Below the pieces are notes generated by a model that saw only the letters and a program-made list of their open reading frames with translations, made no database searches and was not told the DNA's origin. The translations under genes and the position numbers were made by a program. This document shows positions 8,283-13,476 of a stretch of 13,476 nt of DNA, piece after piece. The stretch is from an uncultured Eubacteriales bacterium (lineage in GTDB: Bacteria > Bacillota > Clostridia > Oscillospirales > Oscillospiraceae). Position 1 is the stretch's first letter; each line of letters starts with the position of its first letter. The stretch covers positions 1 through 13,476 of the forward strand of contig CAJKSU010000060.1 of assembly GCA_905202605.1 (NCBI GenBank), given 5' to 3'.

Positions 8283-8310
8283 ATTATAGCAGAAATATAT
8301 GCAATGTCAA
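8283..8310 (-). promoter_or_regulatory. Consensus sigma-A promoter of metK
   Basis: A perfect TTGACA (8310-8305) and perfect TATAAT (8288-8283) are 16 bases apart on the minus strand, with TGC giving an extended -10. Transcription would begin about 30 bases before the aptamer. It suggests strong constitutive initiation with control left to the riboswitch. Confidence 0.85.
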
Positions 8311-8353
8311 CCGTTTTCGGACACTTTGTAGAAAGTGGGCAAAAACATGTCGC

Positions 8354-9196
8354 TTATGCTTTCGTTTGGGTGATTTTCACGGTGGTTCCGTCGGAAACTG
8401 CGGCAATACGCCCTTTTCTGGTCAGATATACTGTGCCGGAAACAGCGTCTGACAGATGCTTGTCCTCCGGTTCCTTTTTGGAACTGGTGACGATATAAGC
8501 AGTCTGGCCGGTTCCGAATGCGTCCGACAGGGCGTGGGCTGTATCGGGCTCCCGCCCATGATGGGGCAGCTTGATGAGGTCAAAGGTGCCGGAGAACTCG
8601 GTGAGGAGCTCCGCCGTCCGCTGCTCCATGGCATCGCCGGTAAAGAGCATATGAGTATTTCCATACTGCACCGATACTGCCACGGAGGCACTGTTGCTCT
8701 CATCCTCCGAATATACCGTCTGCTCCGGCGGGCAGACCGTCAGGGTGAGGGCGTCGGAAACGGAGACAGTCTCAGGGCTGGTGAGAAGCTCTTCCGTAAG
8801 TCCCGTATCTGCCAAAGCCTGCTGATAGGCCGCGTATTCCTCGGAGTCCTTGGGATAGGTGGAGCCGATGACCCGCTTTACGGATACTGCCTCCAGCAGC
8901 TCCGCCGCGCCGCCCACATGATCCTTATCATAGTGGGAGATCACCAGCAGGTCGATAGAATCCCGGTCATATGCCTGTAGCACGTCCAGAATAGATTCCC
9001 CATCCCCGGCTTCACCGGTATCAATGACCACTGTGGATTGTGCATCCATTAAAACGGCGCAGTCTGCCGCCCCAAGCTTGGGGAACACCACTGTAAGGCT
9101 GCCCTTTTGCTTATCCCCGCAGCCAACCAATAGAAACGCCGACAGAGCGGCAACAAGAAGCAGCGCCGCAGTAGTCCGCTTATTGAATGTGCGCAT
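8354..9196 (-). CDS. Secreted metallo-beta-lactamase-fold lipoprotein, ComEC C-terminal-like
   Basis: This 280-residue protein starts with a lipoprotein signal: Lys/Arg-containing n-region, hydrophobic stretch and lipobox LVGC with Cys26 as the lipid-bearing residue. It should be anchored outside the membrane. The rest is a metallo-beta-lactamase fold with the ComEC-like metal motif SHYDKDHVGG (87-96), FTGD with D188, and LPHHG with H212/H213, plus an ISHY/VTSS arrangement typical of ComEC/Rec2 extracellular domains that are thought to be nucleases or phosphodiesterases. The substrate is not known. I placed the start at 9196 because the signal peptide begins there; the frame extends 43 residues upstream but that part lies within the preceding gene and has a low-complexity composition. 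The start overlaps the rhomboid-like gene's stop by 17 bases, so the two are probably coupled, though the ribosome site (AGGA, about 14 bases away) is weak. Confidence 0.85.
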   Translation of the reverse strand: MRTFNKRTTAALLLVAALSAFLLVGCGDKQKGSLTVVFPKLGAADCAVLMDAQSTVVIDTGEAGDGESILDVLQAYDRDSIDLLVISHYDKDHVGGAAELLEAVSVKRVIGSTYPKDSEEYAAYQQALADTGLTEELLTSPETVSVSDALTLTVCPPEQTVYSEDESNSASVAVSVQYGNTHMLFTGDAMEQRTAELLTEFSGTFDLIKLPHHGREPDTAHALSDAFGTGQTAYIVTSSKKEPEDKHLSDAVSGTVYLTRKGRIAAVSDGTTVKITQTKA

Positions 9197-10052
9197 GGTT
9201 ATTGATGTGATCCTGACAATAGCAGTAGAAGCCGTTGCACTTGGAGCAGTAGCGGAACTCCAGCTCCGGATTGGAGACATCGGTGCGTCCGCAGACGGTG
9301 CATTTATGGCGGTAGGCCGGTGCATCTACAACCTTTTTAAAGTCAGCCTTCTGGCCGGGATGACGCCCGGAGGCACTGCGGTAGTTGCTTGCCCAGTTGG
9401 GATTGCCCTTGCTTTTCCGGCCAAACTGGATCCGGCGTGCGCCCACATGATCGCTGCCGGGCAGGACATTTACACAGTCCTTACCGAAGAAAATAAAGTA
9501 ATTGAGCAGCGCGAACACTGAGAAGAAATCTCCCCGTACCACATCCAGCACCGTAAAGGCCAGATACACCCACGCCAGATACTTCATCTTAATGGGGATG
9601 ATATACATGAGCAGTACCTTGTTGTCCGGGTACATGGTAGCAAGAGCCAGAAACAGGCTGAGATTCAGATAATAGGTCGTGGCGGTCTGGTTCAGGATCA
9701 GCCCGGCGATGTCCATAATTACCACGCCGCAGAGGTAGAACAGGTTAAATTTCAGCGTACCCCAGACATTTTCCACCATCCTGCCGATGCCGTAATAGGC
9801 AAACAGCAGAAGAAACAGCCAGATGCCCTGGGAGGTGGGGATGAAAATATAGGTGATCAGCCGCCAGACCTGACCGTGCAGAATGGCGGTGCGGTTAAAG
9901 CAGAGAAACCGGTAAAGTACGTTGCTGGGATCAATAATCGTAAAGAAATAGACAACCAGCGTACCGATGCTGATAAACAGCATCAGGTTGGGGATCCCCT
10001 TCCCGGAATTATTATAGAGAAAACGGTTCCATTTTTTCCGTAGTTCGTTCAC
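9180..10052 (-). CDS. Rhomboid-like membrane protein lacking a catalytic serine, with C-terminal Cys/His zinc-binding tail
   Basis: The GTG at 10052 is chosen because AGGAGG stands seven bases upstream; an ATG at 10070 in the same frame has no ribosome site. The 290-residue protein has about six hydrophobic segments between residues 22 and 190. The segment HGQVWRLITYIFIP (59-72) and the GRMVENVWGTLKF part (90-102) resemble the first transmembrane helix and loop 1 of rhomboids. Where the GxSG serine is expected, the sequence reads YLNLSLFLALA (128-138), and no matching catalytic histidine is apparent, so it looks like a Derlin/iRhom-style pseudoprotease (inference). After a basic linker (205-250) comes a tail with C251-C254, C269-C272, C277, C279, H282, H286 and H288, able to hold two zinc ions. 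Function unknown; a scaffold or chaperone for membrane substrates is possible. It is first in an overlapping pair with the MBL lipoprotein. Confidence 0.75.
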   Translation of the reverse strand: MNELRKKWNRFLYNNSGKGIPNLMLFISIGTLVVYFFTIIDPSNVLYRFLCFNRTAILHGQVWRLITYIFIPTSQGIWLFLLLFAYYGIGRMVENVWGTLKFNLFYLCGVVIMDIAGLILNQTATTYYLNLSLFLALATMYPDNKVLLMYIIPIKMKYLAWVYLAFTVLDVVRGDFFSVFALLNYFIFFGKDCVNVLPGSDHVGARRIQFGRKSKGNPNWASNYRSASGRHPGQKADFKKVVDAPAYRHKCTVCGRTDVSNPELEFRYCSKCNGFYCYCQDHINNHAHIQ

Positions 10053-10080
10053 TTCGCATCCTCCTAACATATGTACGGCT

Positions 10081-10109
10081 ATTCTATTGCATCCCACGGG
10101 AAAAGTCCA
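10081..10109 (-). promoter_or_regulatory. Probable promoter of the rhomboid-like/MBL operon
   Basis: TGGACT (10109-10104) and TAGAAT (10086-10081) are 17 bases apart on the minus strand; the -35 matches four of six consensus bases. The GTG start is about 30 bases downstream of the -10. Confidence 0.45.
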
Positions 10110-10129
10110 TGAAAATTGTGTAAACTTTC

Positions 10130-10158
10130 TTGTTCCCCTGTAAATAATATGATATACT
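10130..10158 (+). promoter_or_regulatory. Sigma-A promoter of the S-adenosylhomocysteinase gene
   Basis: TTGTTC (10130-10135) and TATACT (10153-10158) are 17 bases apart, with TGA before the -10 as an extended element. The leader would be only about 27 bases, too short for a SAM or SAH riboswitch. Confidence 0.6.
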
Positions 10159-10191
10159 GAGCTGAGATTATAAAGAAAGAGGTCGAATGCC

Positions 10192-11436
10192 TTGAATATT
10201 GTGAGAGATATGTCGCTGCAGGAGCATGGGCGCATGAAGATTCAGTGGGTGCAGGACTTTATGCCTGCACTGAGCGCCATCAAAAAGGAATTTGAGAAAA
10301 CAAAGCCCTTTGCGGGGAAGACCATTGCCATGTCCATTCATATGGAGGCCAAAACCGCCTATCTTGCCACAGTGCTGAAGGCCGCAGGGGCGGAGGTTTA
10401 TGCCACCGGCTGCAATCCCCTTTCCACTCAGGACGATGTGGCGGCGGGGCTTGCGTCTCTTGGCGTGCATGTGGCGGCATGGCACGGCGCTACCCAAGAG
10501 GAGTATCTGGAGCATCTCAGCCAGACCCTGTCCTGCCATCCCGACCTGTTCATTGACGACGGCGGCGACCTGCTGGAGCTGCTGACCTCCTCCTGTAAGG
10601 CGTACGCGGACAAGGTCATGGGCGGCTGTGAGGAAACCACCACCGGCATTCACCGGCTCAAGGCCCGTGCCAAGGCCGGAGCACTCCCCTTCCCCATGAT
10701 GAACGTCAACGACGCCAAGTGCAAGCACTATTACGACAATAAATATGGCACCGGTCAGAGCGTGTGGGACGCCATCATGCACACCACCAATCTGCTGGTG
10801 GCTGGGCGCACCGTAGTGGTGGCGGGCTATGGCTACTGCGGACGGGGCATTGCCATGCGGGCCAAGGGCATGGGCGCCACGGTGATTGTCACCGAGATCG
10901 ACCCCATCAAGGCGCTGGAGGCTACCATGGACGGTTATATGGTCATGACCATGGACGAGGCCGCCCCTCTGGGCGATATCTTTGTTACCGCTACCGGCTG
11001 CCGGGACGTGATCACCAAGCGGCATTTTGAAAAGATGAAGAACAACGCTTTCCTGAGCAACGCCGGGCATTTTAATGTAGAGGTCAACGAGGTGGAGCTG
11101 CGGGAGATGGCGAACCGGGTCTATCTCCGCCGGGACGAGATTATGGGCTATGAGCTGCCCGATGGGCGCACTCTGAACCTGCTGGCAGAGGGACGGCTGG
11201 TGAATCTGGCCTCCGGCAACGGGCATCCTGCTGAAATTATGGACATGAGTTTCGCAATTCAGTCCATGAGCCTGAAATATCTCATGGAGCATCGGGCGGA
11301 AATGCAGAATGATGTCTATGAGGTTCCCACGGAGATCGACGATCTGGTTTCCAAAATCAAGCTGGACGCCATGGGCCTCAAGGTCGATACCCTGACGGAC
11401 GCACAGGTAAAGTATCTGAACGGATGGGAAGTGTAA
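10192..11436 (+). CDS. ahcY: Adenosylhomocysteinase (S-adenosylhomocysteine hydrolase)
   Basis: The NAD-dependent enzyme splits S-adenosylhomocysteine into homocysteine and adenosine, removing the inhibitory product of methyltransferases. The 414 residues fit the short bacterial/archaeal form (Thermotoga-like) rather than the 430-480-residue type. Substrate-site motifs are SIHMEAKTA with H50, DDGGD (122-126), GGCEETTTG (144-152) and NVNDAKCKHYYDN with K178, D182 and N183. The NAD fold shows AGYGYCGRG (211-219), and NAGHFNVEV (290-298) and GNGHPAEIMDMSF are conserved. The start is TTG at 10192 with GAGG nine bases upstream; the next ATG (10210) has no ribosome site and would drop part of the conserved RDMSL segment. 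It is divergent from the rhomboid-like gene and monocistronic. It closes the SAM cycle with metK located about 2 kb away. Confidence 0.95.
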   Translation: MNIVRDMSLQEHGRMKIQWVQDFMPALSAIKKEFEKTKPFAGKTIAMSIHMEAKTAYLATVLKAAGAEVYATGCNPLSTQDDVAAGLASLGVHVAAWHGATQEEYLEHLSQTLSCHPDLFIDDGGDLLELLTSSCKAYADKVMGGCEETTTGIHRLKARAKAGALPFPMMNVNDAKCKHYYDNKYGTGQSVWDAIMHTTNLLVAGRTVVVAGYGYCGRGIAMRAKGMGATVIVTEIDPIKALEATMDGYMVMTMDEAAPLGDIFVTATGCRDVITKRHFEKMKNNAFLSNAGHFNVEVNEVELREMANRVYLRRDEIMGYELPDGRTLNLLAEGRLVNLASGNGHPAEIMDMSFAIQSMSLKYLMEHRAEMQNDVYEVPTEIDDLVSKIKLDAMGLKVDTLTDAQVKYLNGWEV

Positions 11437-11454
11437 CGTTCCTGCGAATATCGT

Positions 11455-11489
11455 TGGGGCGCGCTGCGAATATGCAGCGCGCCCCATTT
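11455..11489 (+). terminator. Hairpin terminator after the adenosylhomocysteinase gene
   Basis: Arms at 11456-11467 and 11474-11485 make a perfect 12-pair GC-rich stem with a 6-base loop, extended by one T-A pair, followed by ATTTGTGATTT. The T-tract is weak. It lies between convergent genes; the minus strand has no T-run after the stem, so service to the permease gene is doubtful. Confidence 0.65.
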
Positions 11490-11494
11490 GTGAT

Positions 11495-12088
11495 TTAGAA
11501 CGATCTTTTTCCGTAAGCAACTACGGACACCGCATAGGATATCGCCGTCAGCACAGCACCGAGAATGAGCGCCGCCCACAGGGTTACCGTGGGAACGCTC
11601 GTCAGCTGATCCCGGATGAGCAGCGTGAGCGCACAGAAGGTACCCATTGCGACAAGATAGGCCGTGCGTCCCCGCTCGACGCCCAGCGCAAAGATAAACG
11701 GGAGAAACAGACTCAGGCACAACAGACCGGCGGCGGTGATAAAGCAGATGCTCCGAACTGCGTCCAATACGGAATTATGAAAGATCAGAAAGGAAATCGC
11801 TTCCATGATGGCGACCAGCAGGATCATTCCTGCGCCGTAGAGGTATTTTTCACCCACGATGACCTTTTTGGAAAGGGGCATCACGGAGCTGTAGCAGGTA
11901 AAGCCGCCCTGCTCGTCATAGCTCTGGAGCGTTGCCATGGACAGCCCCGCGATCACCGCAGGATATACCGCGAAAAACGCGTTATCCACATTCTTTGCGG
12001 ATGCCGCGGCGAAGATCACCACGATCAGTACCAGCACCCGCTGATATTTGACCATCTGATAGAAATCCTTACGAAACAGGCCCAGCAT
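11495..12088 (-). CDS. ABC-2 type transporter permease
   Basis: This 197-residue protein has about six hydrophobic segments (near 17-30, 37-52, 82-103, 112-137, 142-158 and 165-192) with a short charged N-terminus, LFRKDFYQM. The cytoplasmic segment MPLSKKVIVGEKYL (70-83) is typical of small ABC-2 permeases of the PF13346 kind found next to YtrA-like regulators. It should pair with the upstream ATPase to form an exporter or a cell-envelope stress transporter. The ATG at 12088 comes one base after the ATPase stop, with AAGGAGG lying within that gene's last codons, so translation is probably coupled. The substrate is unknown. Confidence 0.83.
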   Translation of the reverse strand: MLGLFRKDFYQMVKYQRVLVLIVVIFAAASAKNVDNAFFAVYPAVIAGLSMATLQSYDEQGGFTCYSSVMPLSKKVIVGEKYLYGAGMILLVAIMEAISFLIFHNSVLDAVRSICFITAAGLLCLSLFLPFIFALGVERGRTAYLVAMGTFCALTLLIRDQLTSVPTVTLWAALILGAVLTAISYAVSVVAYGKRSF

Positions 12089-12089
12089 A

Positions 12090-12941
12090 TTACCCTTCCT
12101 CCTTTACCATAGCGACAAAAATATCCTCCAGCCCGGCAGGACTGAGCGAAAGCCCATGGGGCAGCAGCGCCCGGCGCACCAGCGCTTCTGCGCCATAGGG
12201 AGACTGGCTCTGATGTACGATCGCTTCGGGATCCAGCGCTTCCAACGTCTCCATCGTGCAGTGGAGGATGCCGTACTGCTCCAGCAGCTGATCCTTTTCC
12301 TCGCAGAGCAGCAGCTTCCCCCGATGAAGAAACGCCGTATAGTCGCAGAGCTTTTCGAGATCCCCCACGATATGCGAGGAAATCAGAATGGAGTGATCCG
12401 GCTGCCGCGTAAAGTCATAGAACAGCTCCAAAACCTCCTCCCGTACCACGGGATCCAGCCCGGAGGTAGGCTCGTCCAGAATCAGAAGCTTGGGGTCATG
12501 TCCCAGCGCCGCCGCAATGGAGAGCTTCATTTTCATGCCCTTGGAGAAGTCGGAAAAGGGCTTGTTCTCCGGGAGCTGCAGCTGACGGATATACTGTGCA
12601 TACCGGGCGTCGTTCCAGCTTCGATAGATGCTGCGAAGCACCTTCCCCAGCTGCTTTGGGGTCAGGCAGGCGGGGATCCCCGGCTCGTCCAGTACCACGC
12701 CCACCTGCTCCATGACCGCAGGCTGACCCGGCAGGCCGCCCAGCAGGGAAACTTCACCGGAATCCGGGCGGCGCAGCCCTAACATCAGCTTCATCAGCGT
12801 GGTTTTTCCCGCACCGTTTTCACCAAGCAGGCCCAGAATGGCCCCCTGAGGAAGCGCCAGCGTTACGGGGCCAAAGGTGAAAGCCGGCTCCTTCCGGCTC
12901 CGGTAGGTTAGCGTCAGGTCGTTTACTGCAATTGCGTTCAT
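12090..12941 (-). CDS. ABC transporter ATP-binding protein
   Basis: This 283-residue nucleotide-binding subunit has Walker A GENGAGKTT (40-48), Walker B KLLILDEP (151-158) followed by TSGLDP, and the H-loop SSHI with H190. The signature segment reads FSKGMKMKL (132-140) in place of LSGGQ, and the Q-loop glutamine is replaced around GVVLDEP (81-87). Both changes are usual in the YtrB/EcsA-like export ATPases paired with GntR regulators. About 85 residues after the core form a variable C-terminal extension. The start overlaps the regulator stop (ATGA), and it precedes the permease by one base. Likely role: energising the partner permease; substrate unknown. Confidence 0.92.
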   Translation of the reverse strand: MNAIAVNDLTLTYRSRKEPAFTFGPVTLALPQGAILGLLGENGAGKTTLMKLMLGLRRPDSGEVSLLGGLPGQPAVMEQVGVVLDEPGIPACLTPKQLGKVLRSIYRSWNDARYAQYIRQLQLPENKPFSDFSKGMKMKLSIAAALGHDPKLLILDEPTSGLDPVVREEVLELFYDFTRQPDHSILISSHIVGDLEKLCDYTAFLHRGKLLLCEEKDQLLEQYGILHCTMETLEALDPEAIVHQSQSPYGAEALVRRALLPHGLSLSPAGLEDIFVAMVKEEG

Positions 12942-13315
12942 GCTTCATCCTCCCACATAAGCTCCAGCATCTCCCGGATGTCCTCCCGGCTGAGGGAAAT
13001 GGTTGCCGCCAGCCGCCGAACCTCGGACAGATGCCCTTCGATCTTTTTCAGCTGCTCTTCCCGGAGCAGCTCGGTATTTTTCTTTGCCACAAAGGAGCCT
13101 TTTCCGGCGACGGTGTAGAGAAAGCCCTCCTGCTCCAACTCGTCATAGGCCCGCTTGGTAGTGATAACGCTGATGCGGAGATCTTTTGCCAGCCCGCGGA
13201 TGGAGGGCAGCGGCTGATCCTCGGTGAGCGCGCCGGAGATGATCTGATCCTTTAGCTGGGTATAGATCTGCTCATAGATAGGCGCGCCGCTTTTATTGTC
13301 GATGAGTAGCTGCAC
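12938..13315 (-). CDS. GntR-family transcriptional regulator, YtrA subfamily
   Basis: A GTG start at 13315 preceded by AAGGAGGTG at about five bases gives a 125-residue protein. Residues 10-77 form the GntR winged helix: PIYEQIYTQLKDQIISG, LPSIRGLAKDLRISVITTKRAYDELE and the wing GFLYTVAGKGSFVA. The short tail (about 45 residues, helical and charged) is typical of the YtrA branch, which lacks a large ligand domain and dimerises through it. The frame stays open upstream but that part covers the promoter, so it is not coding. It overlaps the ATPase gene by ATGA and probably represses the operon from the palindrome over its own -10 (inference). Confidence 0.92.
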   Translation of the reverse strand: MQLLIDNKSGAPIYEQIYTQLKDQIISGALTEDQPLPSIRGLAKDLRISVITTKRAYDELEQEGFLYTVAGKGSFVAKKNTELLREEQLKKIEGHLSEVRRLAATISLSREDIREMLELMWEDEA

Positions 13316-13346
13316 TTCGGCACCTCCTTGCATGCTGTACATAAAC

Positions 13347-13375
13347 AGTATATACAGTATATACGCATGTGTCAA
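13347..13375 (-). promoter_or_regulatory. Sigma-A promoter of the GntR-ABC operon
   Basis: TTGACA (13375-13370) is perfect and TATACT (13352-13347) matches five of six bases, separated by 17 bases on the minus strand. The GTG start is about 32 bases downstream of the -10. Confidence 0.75.
13348..13364. promoter_or_regulatory. Candidate GntR/YtrA operator
   Basis: GTATATAC occurs twice (13348-13355 and 13357-13364) separated by one A. Each copy is self-complementary, so the 17 bases form a palindrome. It covers the -10 and spacer of the operon promoter, an ideal site for autorepression by the GntR protein. No binding evidence is available. Confidence 0.55.
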
Positions 13376-13380
13376 GAGAA

Positions 13381-13416
13381 AAATAGAAAAACTCCCGCAG
13401 AACATTCTGCGGGAGT
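13381..13416 (-). terminator. Intrinsic terminator of the gene at the right edge
   Basis: A perfect 12-pair stem (13391-13402 with 13405-13416) is closed by a very short loop. On the minus strand it is followed by a T-rich run, TTTTTCTATTTTT. It separates the edge gene from the GntR operon promoter. Confidence 0.85.
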
Positions 13417-13438
13417 CAATTCTAACATGCTGCGGGAT

Positions 13439-13476
13439 TTACTTTGCAAGAACTGCCTTATGGAAGACCTTCTTGC
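13439..13476 (-). CDS. C-terminal fragment of an unidentified gene (5' end off window)
   Basis: Eleven codons ending in TAA (13441-13439) read KKVFHKAVLAK on the minus strand. The call rests mainly on the strong minus-strand terminator 22 bases beyond the stop, which implies a gene ending here. The fragment is too short to identify. Confidence 0.4.
   Translation of the reverse strand, partial: KKVFHKAVLAK

Noticed and set aside
8322..8337. Small hairpin CACTTT-GTAG-AAAGTG between the MBL gene and the metK promoter
   Set aside because: Six pairs, AT-rich and with no T-run on the minus strand; too weak to call a terminator.
9197..9325. N-terminal extension of the MBL lipoprotein to an ATG at 9325
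   Set aside because: It lies entirely within the rhomboid-like gene, is low-complexity Ala/Ser/Thr-rich, and would bury the lipoprotein signal peptide inside the protein.
10053..10235. Upstream extension of the rhomboid-like gene to 10235
   Set aside because: It would overlap the adenosylhomocysteinase start and both divergent promoters; AGGAGG is placed correctly for the GTG at 10052.
10168..11520. A 450-codon open frame on the minus strand opposite the adenosylhomocysteinase gene
   Set aside because: It is His/Gly-rich, matches no family I know, and would run through the GC-rich terminator hairpin and the divergent promoter region. The plus-strand gene is unmistakable.
13316..13405. Upstream extension of the GntR regulator to 13405
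   Set aside because: It would translate the promoter and the palindrome; AAGGAGGTG fits the GTG at 13315, and GntR homologs start there.

Overview
The window looks like chromosomal DNA of a spore-forming, anaerobic, fairly GC-rich clostridium, probably of the Oscillospiraceae type. The reasons are an intact sporulation sigma-K gene, a SAM-I riboswitch on metK, strong Shine-Dalgarno sites close to AGGAGG, consensus sigma-A promoters and an oxygen-sensitive molybdopterin oxidoreductase. Gene density is high and the genes are mostly housekeeping or metabolic. I see no rRNA, tRNA, CRISPR array, transposase or phage gene. No gene-free stretch exceeds 300 bases; the longest, between MBL lipoprotein and metK (8063-8353), holds the metK promoter and riboswitch.

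Layout, left to right. (1) 1-1640, minus: a single open frame joining an N-terminal DUF5662-like domain to a fold-III PLP decarboxylase of the diaminopimelate decarboxylase type, cut by the left edge. Its promoter lies in a 229-base divergent spacer that also carries a nested inverted repeat. (2) 1870-2592, plus: sigK with a hydrophobic pro-sequence. (3) 2667-5215, plus: a two-gene, translationally coupled unit with its own promoter, encoding a cytoplasmic bis-MGD oxidoreductase and a compact 16-cysteine ferredoxin subunit, with no membrane anchor gene. It ends in a bidirectional terminator. (4) 5255-6782, minus: a VanH/LdhA-like D-2-hydroxyacid dehydrogenase followed by a DEDDh exonuclease. 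(5) 6851-8310, minus: metK with a consensus promoter, SAM-I aptamer, leader terminator and downstream terminator. (6) 8354-10052, minus: a rhomboid-like membrane protein without a recognisable catalytic serine and with a C-terminal Cys/His zinc-binding tail, overlapping a secreted ComEC-like metallo-beta-lactamase-fold lipoprotein. (7) 10192-11436, plus: S-adenosylhomocysteinase. (8) 11495-13315, minus: a YtrA-like GntR repressor, ABC ATPase and ABC-2 permease operon with a palindromic operator over its -10. (9) 13439-13476, minus: the last codons of an unidentified gene followed by a good terminator.

Functionally, metK and the S-adenosylhomocysteinase gene form the two ends of the SAM cycle (SAM made by MetK; SAH, left after methyl transfer, cleaved to homocysteine and adenosine). 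They are separated by the rhomboid-like/MBL pair, whose job is not known. The least conventional items are the DUF5662-decarboxylase fusion, the rhomboid-like/MBL-lipoprotein pair and the anchorless molybdoenzyme. None is proved to be a new system from sequence alone.
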